A DNA stretch of 12,916 bases from an uncultured Ruminococcus sp. (GCA_902782885.1 CACZOW010000239.1:1-12916), one strand, 5' to 3'. Counted from the stretch's first letter, positions 1 through 6,463 are shown. A program made the numbers and translations. The notes: generated by a model from the sequence alone, not told the origin.

Positions 1-426
1 ATGCAGGACAATGTCGTGCGTCTGGAAACGCGAAACGCCAATTCTGAAGGACGCGGCGAGATAAAGATGAGGAGTCTTATCAAGACCGCGCTCCGGATGC
101 GCCCGGACAATATCCTGATCGGCGAAGTCCGCGATGAATCCGCTTTGGAGATGCTTACAGCACTGTGCACCGGCCACCGAGGCTGTATGTCTACCGCGCA
201 CGCCAACAGCGCTAAAGATATGCTGGTTCGTCTGGAGACGATGGCGCTCTGGGCAGGCAGCGTATCCTCGGAGACGATCCGGAAAATGATCGTATCAGGC
301 ATTCATTTATTTGTGCATTTGATCAGGGATGAAAACGGCAGACGCGTCAGCGAGATATGTGAAGTAGACGGGCTGTGCGAAGGAGAGGTCGCGCTCAGGA
401 CGATAAATGCAGAGGCAATAACATGA
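1..426 (+). CDS. tadA: TadA/CpaF-family secretion ATPase, C-terminal part (5' truncated by window edge)
   Basis: This is the C-terminal 141 residues of a type II/IV secretion ATPase that powers Tad (Flp) pilus assembly as a cytoplasmic hexamer under the TadB/TadC platform. The visible part starts around VVRLETR. It contains the Walker B-type segment ILIGEVRDE (about residues 38-46) and the conserved TGHRGCMSTAHANS stretch, with Ala where the family usually has Gly (STGHANS). The Walker A loop and N-terminal domain lie upstream of the window, since family members usually exceed 400 residues. The ATG at position 1 is therefore almost certainly an internal methionine. The stop overlaps the tadB start as ATGA (423-426), which indicates translational coupling. 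The family assignment is firm. The choice of tadA rather than cpaF as a name is convention. Confidence 0.93.
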   Translation: MQDNVVRLETRNANSEGRGEIKMRSLIKTALRMRPDNILIGEVRDESALEMLTALCTGHRGCMSTAHANSAKDMLVRLETMALWAGSVSSETIRKMIVSGIHLFVHLIRDENGRRVSEICEVDGLCEGEVALRTINAEAIT

Positions 427-1184
427 GGAAACCGAAACGCAGGGCCGCTGATGGCCGCAGAAGTTATAAGATCGATCCGGTTTCGGTCTGGAGCGTCACG
501 ATCCTGCTGTGTGCGGCGGTATTCGCTTGCGCATACGTACTGTTTCAAAATGCTGTGATATGCGCTGCCGTTACTGCGGTCATGCTGATCCCTGTCAGGC
601 GGAAAGTCCGTAAGGAAGCCGAGCTCAGATATGAGAAGCAGGTTCGTGCGGAATTTGTTTCCTGCCTTGTAATGATATCAGGCTCGCTGGCGTCCGGACT
701 CAGACTTGAGCAGTGCGTTAACGAGATCGCGGCGGGGGAAACGCGCGAATACCGGCGCCTCAGGCCGGAATTTATCCGGATGTCTAAATTGATCCAGCTA
801 AACTGGCCCGCGGAACGAGCGTTCGCGGAATTGGCCTCGCGCATACCTGTTGCGGAGATACGTCTGTTCAGCCAGGCGCTGAATTACGGCGTGCCGACCG
901 GAGTCAATCTTATCGAGCTTGTCAGATCTTTCTCTTCCGGGGTGCGTATCCGCAATGACGTGGAGGCCGAGATATCCCGTACGCTGAATCTGCCCAAGTA
1001 CAACAACCGTATTATTATGTGCACGCCTTTCGTGATGATAGCTATCATGAGAATAACGGCGGCGGATTATTTGCGGCCGCTGGAAAGCGGGACAGGTTTT
1101 ATCGTCAAGACAGCTGCAGCGGCGGCGATACTGATTGCCCTGGTACTGGGTGAACTGTTGGGAGATATCAATTATGCGGAGTAA
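423..1184 (+). CDS. tadB: TadB-like type II secretion F-domain membrane protein
   Basis: This 253-residue protein is one of two inner-membrane platform proteins of the Tad pilus machine, which couple the ATPase to pilin extraction from the membrane. Two hydrophobic segments lie near the N-terminus (about residues 20-58). A cytoplasmic T2SSF domain follows, starting near AEFVSCLVMISGSLASGLRL, and two more membrane segments lie at the C-terminus (about residues 200-245). I chose the ATG at 423, which overlaps the ATPase stop and has AGAGG 7 bases upstream. A longer reading from 375 would run far into the ATPase gene. The gene overlaps tadC by 11 bases. TadB and TadC are similar in architecture; TadB is assigned from order (ATPase, then B, then C). 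The family call is strong and the B/C distinction moderately strong. Confidence 0.88.
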   Translation: MRKPKRRAADGRRSYKIDPVSVWSVTILLCAAVFACAYVLFQNAVICAAVTAVMLIPVRRKVRKEAELRYEKQVRAEFVSCLVMISGSLASGLRLEQCVNEIAAGETREYRRLRPEFIRMSKLIQLNWPAERAFAELASRIPVAEIRLFSQALNYGVPTGVNLIELVRSFSSGVRIRNDVEAEISRTLNLPKYNNRIIMCTPFVMIAIMRITAADYLRPLESGTGFIVKTAAAAAILIALVLGELLGDINYAE

Positions 1185-1812
1185 ACTGATCGATAAAAAA
1201 CAATTGCTGGCGGCGCTTCTATGCTGTATAGGGGCGGGTGCGGCCGCGCTGCTCGCGGGCAACAAACTGCCTTTTTCCGCGCTTTGCGGTCTGATTTGCG
1301 GCGGGTTGGGTCTTATTCTTTACCGTCTTTCGCAGAAGCGGCGGAGGAAGAAAGAACTGGATATGTATGAGATAGATATGGCGGATTATTTGACCGGAGT
1401 GGCCCTGCTGCTGTATGCGGGACTCAACCTGTGGGATTCGATGCGGCGCGCTTTGCAGGGCAGTGACATCAGGCGCCCGCTGTACCGCGATCTGGGTCTT
1501 ATGTTTGACGGGATCGACAACGGGAAATATGACAGCCCTGTTGATGCCGTAGAACAGCTGGCAACGGAGCGCGGTTCTCCTGCCATGAGCATGCTTGCAG
1601 GCGCGGTCGTACAGAATTATAAAAAGGGTGCCGGGGAGATTGCGGCGCTGTTTCAGGAATTGTCCGTAACGGCGCGCAGCAACCGCAAATATCTTTGCAT
1701 GAAACTGGCGGACGAGGCGACGACACTGCTTTTGCTGCCGTCGGCAATAGTTCTTATCGCGCTTATAGCGCTGCTGCTCACACCGGCAATGCTGACACTG
1801 TTCAGTATATAG
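1174..1812 (+). CDS. tadC: TadC-like type II secretion F-domain membrane protein
   Basis: This 212-residue protein is the second Tad platform protein, expected to pair with TadB in the cytoplasmic membrane. Two hydrophobic helices lie at about residues 9-52. A basic stretch (QKRRRKKELD) follows, then a T2SSF-type helical region (MADYLTGVALLLYAGLNLWDSMRRAL, described in two parts: MADYLTGVALLL then YAGLNLWDSMRRAL). A long C-terminal membrane helix covers about residues 185-211. I chose the ATG at 1174 because GGGAG lies about 9 bases upstream. A start at 1135 would overlap tadB by 50 bases with no better ribosome-binding site. It is followed after 24 bases by the pilin gene. Order and size fit TadC, although the sequence is diverged as is usual in Clostridia. 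Confidence 0.86.
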   Translation: MRSKLIDKKQLLAALLCCIGAGAAALLAGNKLPFSALCGLICGGLGLILYRLSQKRRRKKELDMYEIDMADYLTGVALLLYAGLNLWDSMRRALQGSDIRRPLYRDLGLMFDGIDNGKYDSPVDAVEQLATERGSPAMSMLAGAVVQNYKKGAGEIAALFQELSVTARSNRKYLCMKLADEATTLLLLPSAIVLIALIALLLTPAMLTLFSI

Positions 1813-1822
1813 ATCATCAGAT

Positions 1823-1832
1823 AAGGAGGTGA
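1823..1832 (+). promoter_or_regulatory. Near-ideal Shine-Dalgarno sequence of the pilin gene
   Basis: AAGGAGGTGA is a full-length match to the 16S rRNA 3' end, and its GGAGG core lies 7 bases before the pilin ATG. It is the strongest ribosome-binding site in the Tad gene set. That fits a major pilin being needed in far greater amounts than TadB or TadC, and it fixes the pilin start at 1837. Confidence 0.85.
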
Positions 1833-1836
1833 GGTT

Positions 1837-2103
1837 ATGAACAACAGAAAGTTATGTGAAGCTGCCTGCAGGCTCAGATACGGCGCCGGCATGTTGTGGC
1901 TCAAGCTGCGGAATACGGGAACGAGATTCTTCAAAAAGCGTGTCTTTGAAAACAGGGACGGTATGGGTACGATCGAAGTGATAATGATCATCGCGGTCCT
2001 TGTGGCGCTGGCGCTTATATTCCGTAATTTCATCGGAGAAGTCTCCGCAAAGATCTTTAACAAGATTCGGGAAAAGACGGATACGGCTGTGGAGAGTCTG
2101 TAG
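1837..2103 (+). CDS. Flp1-type (type IVb) pilin precursor
   Basis: This 88-residue protein is probably the structural subunit of the Tad pilus. The segment DGMGTIEVIMIIAVLVALAL carries the type IV prepilin signature. A prepilin peptidase would cut after Gly42, leaving Met at +1 and the conserved Glu47 at +5, followed by a hydrophobic helix of about 20 residues. The mature protein would be only 46 residues, typical of Flp pilins. The start at 1837 is supported by an unusually strong ribosome-binding site. The leader is therefore 42 residues long, basic, with Cys at 7 and 11, which is long for this family. No prepilin peptidase gene is in the window. The family call rests on the GMGTIE motif, the size, and the position just after tadC. 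Confidence 0.85.
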   Translation: MNNRKLCEAACRLRYGAGMLWLKLRNTGTRFFKKRVFENRDGMGTIEVIMIIAVLVALALIFRNFIGEVSAKIFNKIREKTDTAVESL

Positions 2104-2129
2104 CGCAATATTCATATCGGTGAGATCAT

Positions 2130-3407
2130 ATGAAAATCGAGAAGGAACGAAACAGTATAAAAATAACGTATTCTGCCTGCGCCTCCCCGGAACGCATCAT
2201 GGAGATCTATGACGCGATCGGAGTAAGGGTGGCGGGAATTTATCTGCCTTCGGACGTGCAGCGCGGCAAAGAAGGAATAACGCTGAATATAAGGCACCGG
2301 GAATCTATCCAGGCGTATTTTGAAAAGAATATATTCAGGATCGATGATTTTATCCGGATCTTGCGAAAAATCAAGGAGATCACCGCGGCGCTCAGAGAAA
2401 ATGGGTATGATCCGGGAAACTGCCTGTGGGACGTTGACGCTGTGTTCGTGGGCGGCAGTATCTCAGAACTGGAAGTGGTGTATCTGGCTGAACCCGAGGA
2501 CTCCGAACTGGTAAACAACACACTGACGGATCTGCTGGCCGTGATGTCGCTGCACGTTTTTGATTCGCGTGACAGCGCTATAGAGGCGTTGTCGGACGCA
2601 GTCAATGAGTTTGCCGCTTTTGAACGGTCAGGGCCGGAAAACCTGCCGGGAGAGGAACAGTTTGAACGCGCGATCGATCTGCTGGCTAATTTTTCCTCCG
2701 GCACGGGCAGAGTGCGCAGATTGATGTTTTGCCTTTGGAATAAGATAAAAAAGGCGTTGCAAGTGATGATTGCCGGAACCGTGTCAAAGGAATCTAATAA
2801 ATCGGAAGATTTTGAAGAATCGCGCGGCTCGTTTGTGAATGGCGCTGATATTATCGATTCATCCGATGAGAATGAATCCGGGACCGGCGCACTGATGCCG
2901 GTCCCGGAAGGAGGTTCTGATGCGGCTGCGGGAAGTGAAACACGCGATCTTCGGGAAGAAAGAATTTTTCTGACTTCAGCTGCAGACAGCGCATATTTGG
3001 AGTACGTTGTTGCTGAAAAGAAGTTCAAAAAGCGCCGTAACGGAGTTTTCGGACTGGAGAGTCGCTTGATCAAACTTGACGAAGCCGGACCGGTAAAACG
3101 GGCGGCGGTCATTGACGTCGGTCCACGCAGAAACAAGTCTTGCGAAGAATATCATTTAAACTGCGAAGAATATCATTTAAACAGAGATTATTTAGTCAGG
3201 CGCGCGGGATTATATTGTCCGTTCGTGAGCCGCAGACACGCAAAACTGATAAAAAAGGGAGGTGAATATATCATTTCTGACAGTGATTCGCTGAACGGAA
3301 CATATCTTAACGGCGACAGGCTGACTCCGGGAGCTTATTATAGAGTCGTTAACGGCGACGTGATCAGTCTGGCGCACGTCAGCATGTCTTTCGAGTTTTG
3401 CGCGTAG
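2130..3407 (+). CDS. DUF6382-like protein with C-terminal FHA domain, Tad-associated
   Basis: This 425-residue protein has no signal peptide or clear membrane helix. Residues 1 to about 160 resemble the N-terminal domain (DUF6382 type) that precedes FHA domains in clostridial Tad loci. Residues 220-275 are an acidic, Ser/Gly-rich linker. An FHA phosphothreonine-binding domain occupies about residues 325-425, with VSRRHA (367-371 region) and SLNGTYLNG (387-395). The usual N-terminal Gly-Arg of FHA domains is not intact; the matching stretch reads LVRRAG, and the loop before VSRRHA is short. A perfect 21-bp tandem duplication (CEEYHLN twice, residues 338-351) sits just before it. The start has GGTGAG 5 bases upstream. 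It is the last gene of the Tad operon, 26 bases after the pilin. A phosphorylation-dependent regulator or scaffold of the pilus machine is inferred. The FHA call is firm and the N-terminal family moderate. Confidence 0.82.
   Translation: MKIEKERNSIKITYSACASPERIMEIYDAIGVRVAGIYLPSDVQRGKEGITLNIRHRESIQAYFEKNIFRIDDFIRILRKIKEITAALRENGYDPGNCLWDVDAVFVGGSISELEVVYLAEPEDSELVNNTLTDLLAVMSLHVFDSRDSAIEALSDAVNEFAAFERSGPENLPGEEQFERAIDLLANFSSGTGRVRRLMFCLWNKIKKALQVMIAGTVSKESNKSEDFEESRGSFVNGADIIDSSDENESGTGALMPVPEGGSDAAAGSETRDLREERIFLTSAADSAYLEYVVAEKKFKKRRNGVFGLESRLIKLDEAGPVKRAAVIDVGPRRNKSCEEYHLNCEEYHLNRDYLVRRAGLYCPFVSRRHAKLIKKGGEYIISDSDSLNGTYLNGDRLTPGAYYRVVNGDVISLAHVSMSFEFCA
3141..3182 (+). repeat. Perfect 21-bp tandem duplication inside the FHA gene
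   Basis: Two identical, directly adjacent 21-base units (3141-3161 and 3162-3182) each encode CEEYHLN. The identity at every base, including wobble positions, suggests a recent duplication or slippage event. The unit is a multiple of three, so copy-number change would keep the frame. Confidence 0.95.
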
Positions 3408-3437
3408 GAACAGTGCGCTTCGCGGTTCCTGCATTTT
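3406..3437 (+). terminator. Probable intrinsic terminator of the Tad operon
   Basis: AGGAAC (3406-3411) pairs perfectly with GTTCCT (3425-3430). An inner GCG/CGC helix (3415-3417 with 3421-3423) is closed by a CTT loop. GCATTTT follows directly. The stem begins inside the FHA stop codon. The T-tract is only four bases, so termination may be partial. The position between the FHA gene and a new promoter supports the call. Confidence 0.5.
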
Positions 3438-3473
3438 CCGAAGGCAACGCGGGCAGAACGGCTAAATCGAATA

Positions 3474-3502
3474 TTGCCCGGCGCGGCTGATTGTGGTATT
3501 AT
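3474..3502 (+). promoter_or_regulatory. Candidate sigma-A promoter of mreB
   Basis: TTGCCC (3474-3479) and TATTAT (3497-3502) are separated by 17 bases. They match the -35 consensus at 4 of 6 and the -10 consensus at 5 of 6 positions. Transcription would start near 3509, giving a leader of about 25 bases that contains the mreB ribosome-binding site GGAGGT (3522-3527). Confidence 0.5.
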
Positions 3503-3533
3503 TATACGGCGATCTGATCGCGGAGGTAATAAG

Positions 3534-4556
3534 ATGGGACTGTTTAAACAAAATGTCGCAATAGATCTGGGCACGTCGACAGTGATGGTCTGCGTAGGCC
3601 ACAAGGGTGTGGTGCTTAAGGAACCGTCTATCGTTGCCGTTAAGACGAACACGCGCAATATAGTGGCGATCGGTGAGGATGCGCGCCAGATGATCGGCCG
3701 GACACCCGACGACGTGTCGACGGTGAAACCGATCCAGAACGGGGTTATTTCCAGTTTCACTATTACCAAAAAGATGATCAGGTATTTTATAAACAAGGCG
3801 CTGTCAAATCCGCTCAAACGCGTGTTCCTGCCGGATGTGATCATATGTGTTCCGAGCAAGACCACGAATGTGGAACGCAGGGCCGTGGAGCAGGCGGCAC
3901 AGGATGCCGGGGCGCACAGGGTCTTTCTGGTAGAGGAACCTTTGGCGGCCGCGGTCGGCGCCGGACTTGACATTTCCAGACCCTCCGGTCATATGATCGT
4001 TGACGTGGGCGGCGGGACGACGGATATCGCCGTGATCTCATTTGACGGAATCGTTACCAGCAAAAGCGTTAAAGTCGGCGGCAACGATTTCGACGAAACG
4101 ATAAAAAACTACTTGAAGCGTTCGCGCAATCTGATGGTGGGTGACACCACTGCCGAATATGTGAAGATCGAGGCCGGCTGCCTTTACGAAGGTGTGCGCA
4201 ACGATTCCGTTGAAGTACACGGGAGCGATATTCTTACCGGATTGCCGTCTGAGCATGTCGTCACTTCGCAGGAGCTGGCGGAATCACTGGTATCAACGGC
4301 ATTGCCGGTGCTGGACGGTATTCGCGCAGTGCTCGAAGAAACGCCTCCCGAACTGGCGGCGGATATTTATACCAAGGGGATACTTATGACCGGCGGCGGT
4401 TCGCTGCTGGCCGGATTTGACGAACTTATCCGCAAGACTACAGGTGTCGAAGCGTTCGTGGCGGACGAACCGCAGTATTGTGTTGTCCGCGGGTCGATAG
4501 ATATCCTGAACCGTATGAGCAAAAACAAGAAGGATGCTTACGGTATCAAACGCTGA
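3534..4556 (+). CDS. mreB: MreB-family actin-like rod-shape protein (MreB/Mbl)
   Basis: This 340-residue bacterial actin forms ATP-dependent membrane-bound filaments that orient the peptidoglycan elongation machinery. The nucleotide-binding motifs are clear: phosphate 1 IDLGTSTVMVCVG near the N-terminus, phosphate 2 VDVGGGTTDIAVIS in the middle, and the adenosine motif ILMTGGGSLLAGFDELI near the C-terminus. The N-terminal MGLFKQ is short and amphipathic, as expected for membrane contact in Gram-positive MreB. GGTTD (Asp rather than Glu) and VTSKSVKVGG recall Bacillus Mbl as much as MreB, so the exact paralogue is open. I chose ATG 3534 because GGAGGT lies 6 bases upstream; a TTG start at 3474 would fall in the candidate promoter. 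No mreC or mreD follows. Instead murC converges 2 bases after the stop, so this is a stand-alone copy. Confidence 0.92.
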   Translation: MGLFKQNVAIDLGTSTVMVCVGHKGVVLKEPSIVAVKTNTRNIVAIGEDARQMIGRTPDDVSTVKPIQNGVISSFTITKKMIRYFINKALSNPLKRVFLPDVIICVPSKTTNVERRAVEQAAQDAGAHRVFLVEEPLAAAVGAGLDISRPSGHMIVDVGGGTTDIAVISFDGIVTSKSVKVGGNDFDETIKNYLKRSRNLMVGDTTAEYVKIEAGCLYEGVRNDSVEVHGSDILTGLPSEHVVTSQELAESLVSTALPVLDGIRAVLEETPPELAADIYTKGILMTGGGSLLAGFDELIRKTTGVEAFVADEPQYCVVRGSIDILNRMSKNKKDAYGIKR

Positions 4557-4577
4557 TCTTACTCGTCCATTTCAGCG
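4551..4577. repeat. Short inverted repeat at the mreB/murC convergence point
   Basis: CGCTGA (4551-4556) and TCAGCG (4572-4577) are perfect inverted copies separated by 15 bases, spanning both stop codons. The stem is short, the loop long, and no T-tract follows, so terminator function is doubtful. It is the only symmetric element in the 2-bp gap region. Confidence 0.3.
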
Positions 4578-5986
4578 CGCTTTATTAGTTTATTGAGCAC
4601 TTTGTTTACGTCGCCGGCGCCGAGCGTTATTACTGTGTCACCCGGTCTTACTCTGTAATAGACGTAGTCCGCGACATCGTCGAAATTGCTGATAAATAGT
4701 GCGTTAAGTCCGTGTTCCTTAAAGTGCTTCGTAAGCGTAAGCCCCGATACTGTTCCGGGGTCCTGCTCGCGGGCGGCAAATATATTTGTGACGATTATTT
4801 CGTCCGATTGCTTCAGCGCTTCGGTAAACTGATCGCGGAACAGTATTGCCCGCGTAAACGTGTGGACCTGGAAGATCGAGATCACGCGGTTACCCTCCGG
4901 AGTTATGCCGCGCGCGGCTTCCAGTGTTGCCTCCACTTCGGTAGGGTGGTGGGCGTAATCGTCAATGAGCAGTGCGCCTTTGACGCTGCCCACTTTTTCA
5001 AAACGTCTGCCGGTGCCTTCGAACCTGTTAAGTCCGGCTGCAATATCTTCAGGTGAAATGCCTAATTCGATCGCGGCCGCGGCGGCGGCGATCGAGTTGG
5101 ATACGTTGTGCCTTCCGGGAGTGCGCAGTGTGACGCGGGTGACGACCCGGCCTTTGCGGCGCAGTGTGTACTCGGCGTTTTCGGGATGATAAACGATGTC
5201 AGTGGCGGTAAATTCGGCGTTGACGCCGGAATCTCCCACGGCGTAAGTTGCGACTTTGCAGGAAGCGCCCGAGGCGGCTTTCATTGCCCGCGCGTTCTCC
5301 GCGCATACTACCAGGAAGCCGGCGGCGGGGAGGTTGGCGGTAAACTGACGGAACGCGGCGTCAAGATTTTCATCGGATCCGTAAAAGTCCATGTGCTCGG
5401 CTTCTACGTTCAGCAGAATTGCGCCGAACGACGGGATCTGGAGCATATGAGCGTGATACTCGCACGCCTCGGTCACAAAATATTCGCTGCCGGACGGGCG
5501 CACGCTGCCGCCGATCAGGGGCAGGTTGCCGCCGATGTGGATGGCCGGATCTTTGCCCGCGGTGAGGAGTATGGTGCTGAGCATCGCGGTGGTGGTGGTC
5601 TTGCCGTGAGTACCGGTAACGGAAACGGTAAGCGGATGCGTAGATGCGATCAGCCCCAGCAGCGCGCCGCGCTCAATAACGGGAATGCCGGCGGAAAGCG
5701 CGGCCACAAGCTCCGGATTGTCGCTGCCCACGGCAACGGTGTAGACTACCAGCGCGGTCTCGGGCAATATATTTTCGGCACGCTGGCCGATAGCAACTCC
5801 GATCCCTTTCGCCCGCAATCCCGCGACCGCGTAACCTTCCTCGCGGTCGGAGCCGGTAATAACGTATCCGCGGGCAAGCAGTATCAGCGCAAGACCGCTC
5901 ATACTGGAGCCGCCTATGCCTATAAAATGAATATGCGAACCGACAGGGGGGAGTGTTTTTACGCTTTTATCAGAATAGTCTGCCAT
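4559..5986 (-). CDS. murC: UDP-N-acetylmuramate--L-alanine ligase
   Basis: MurC joins L-alanine to UDP-N-acetylmuramic acid using ATP, the first amino-acid addition in the cytoplasmic stage of peptidoglycan synthesis. The 475 residues match the usual length. Three Mur ligase domains are visible. The N-terminal Rossmann domain has FIGIGGSSMSGLA (21-33), where most MurC have GIGGAGMSGIA. The ATP-binding domain has the P-loop GTHGKTT (125-131) and EACEYHAHML. The C-terminal domain has LLIDDYAHHPTEV and IFQVHTFTRA. Its N-terminal HIHFIGIGG and the EACEY motif distinguish it from MurD, MurE and MurF. The start has GGAGC 8 bases upstream. It is the only minus-strand gene here, converging on mreB and diverging from rplU, so it is probably a single-gene transcript from the extended -10 promoter near 6060. 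Confidence 0.95.
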   Translation of the reverse strand: MADYSDKSVKTLPPVGSHIHFIGIGGSSMSGLALILLARGYVITGSDREEGYAVAGLRAKGIGVAIGQRAENILPETALVVYTVAVGSDNPELVAALSAGIPVIERGALLGLIASTHPLTVSVTGTHGKTTTTAMLSTILLTAGKDPAIHIGGNLPLIGGSVRPSGSEYFVTEACEYHAHMLQIPSFGAILLNVEAEHMDFYGSDENLDAAFRQFTANLPAAGFLVVCAENARAMKAASGASCKVATYAVGDSGVNAEFTATDIVYHPENAEYTLRRKGRVVTRVTLRTPGRHNVSNSIAAAAAAIELGISPEDIAAGLNRFEGTGRRFEKVGSVKGALLIDDYAHHPTEVEATLEAARGITPEGNRVISIFQVHTFTRAILFRDQFTEALKQSDEIIVTNIFAAREQDPGTVSGLTLTKHFKEHGLNALFISNFDDVADYVYYRVRPGDTVITLGAGDVNKVLNKLIKRAEMDE

Positions 5987-6056
5987 ATTTGTGTGCTCCG
6001 TCTATAGTCTCAATAGTCATTGTGCGCGGCATATTTTGCGCCGTGCCTATGTTCGC

Positions 6057-6082
6057 ATATTATATCACTGTTTATATAATAT
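6057..6082. repeat. AT-only inverted repeat over the murC promoter
   Basis: Nine bases (6057-6065, ATATTATAT) are repeated inverted at 6074-6082 with an 8-base spacer. The left arm contains the minus-strand -10 hexamer of murC. It may be a repressor operator or a DNA-melting element. It could also be chance symmetry in an AT-rich promoter. Confidence 0.5.
6059..6067 (-). promoter_or_regulatory. murC: Extended -10 promoter of murC
   Basis: Read on the minus strand this is TGATATAAT: a perfect TATAAT -10 box preceded by TGn, the extended -10 element. The matching -35 region at 17-base spacing is TTTTAA, a poor match, which an extended -10 can offset. Transcription would start near 6052, leaving about 65 bases of leader before the murC ATG at 5986. 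Confidence 0.55.
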
Positions 6083-6425
6083 TAAAAGAGCCGGATACTG
6101 ATCTGCTTGGGTGCCTGTGTGAATGTCGGTTTGTGTGCCTGAGTGAGTGGGCGGGCGTCTTTCAAACCTCTTCGGTTCTGTCTATGCAGGAGATAATTGA
6201 GTAAAAACCCAGCAAAAAGTTTAATTTGCCGATTTGCTTTGCTTCAGGCTCCTTCTTTGCCTCCAAAAATGCTCGCGGGAAACTCGAAAAACATAGCGAA
6301 ACTCGTTTTTCCTTGAATTGCAATGTTTTTCGCCGCTTAAACGATCTGAAAACGAGCGAGAATGCGATGAAAAGATACCGTTTGATATTCGTTTGAAATT
6401 CACGTAATGGAAAAGAGCCAACTGC
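6083..6425. other. Non-coding AT-rich intergenic stretch between divergent murC and rplU promoters
   Basis: No gene is convincing here. Open frames on both strands have no ribosome-binding site, no recognisable domain, and run across the flanking promoters. The part from about 6190 is visibly richer in A/T and homopolymer runs than the coding DNA. It holds a direct repeat GAAACTCG (6279-6286 and 6298-6305) and an inverted repeat (6285-6332). It also has a weak minus-strand hairpin AGCAAA/TTTGCT (6211-6238) followed by GGGTTTTT. It could be regulatory spacer DNA, a small RNA locus or a decayed element; the sequence does not decide. Confidence 0.4.
6285..6332. repeat. 10-bp inverted repeat in the murC-rplU intergenic region
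   Basis: CGAAAAACAT (6285-6294) and ATGTTTTTCG (6323-6332) are perfect inverted copies separated by 28 bases. GTTTTTC at 6305-6311 can also pair with GAAAAAC in the left arm, giving two alternative hairpins. The function is unknown. Confidence 0.5.
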
Positions 6426-6460
6426 AAAAACTGCAAAAAAATGCGAAAAACCGCAAAAAA
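6426..6460 (+). promoter_or_regulatory. Four phased A-tracts upstream of the rplU promoter
   Basis: Runs of five to seven A occur at 6426-6430, 6435-6441, 6446-6450 and 6455-6460. Their centres lie about 10 bases apart, and short GC-containing spacers such as CTGC, TGCG and CCGC separate them. The last run ends 3 bases before the -35 box. Helically phased A-tracts cause intrinsic DNA bending, and A-rich DNA here can act as an UP element for RNA polymerase alpha subunits. A strong ribosomal-protein promoter is the expected reason. Confidence 0.7.
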
Positions 6461-6463
6461 GCG

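Noticed and set aside
375..422. Longer tadB start upstream of 423
   Set aside because: It would overlap the ATPase gene by about 50 bases. The ATGA overlap at 423 with AGAGG upstream is the usual arrangement.
3450..3480. Inverted repeat CGGGCA/TGCCCG over the mreB -35 region
   Set aside because: It is only six pairs with a 19-base loop, a level of symmetry common by chance. It is not strong enough to call an operator.
5108..6007. 299-codon plus-strand open frame opposite murC
   Set aside because: It lies antisense to a clear murC, has no recognisable domain, and its Gly/Ala/Arg-rich composition is that of a shadow frame in GC-rich DNA.
5953..6204. 83-codon plus-strand open frame after the murC start
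   Set aside because: It overlaps the 5' end of murC and its promoter, has no ribosome-binding site and looks random in composition.
6426..6460. CRISPR-like short repeat array
   Set aside because: Units are about 10 bases, imperfect and A-rich, with no spacers of regular length and no cas genes. Phased A-tracts explain it better.
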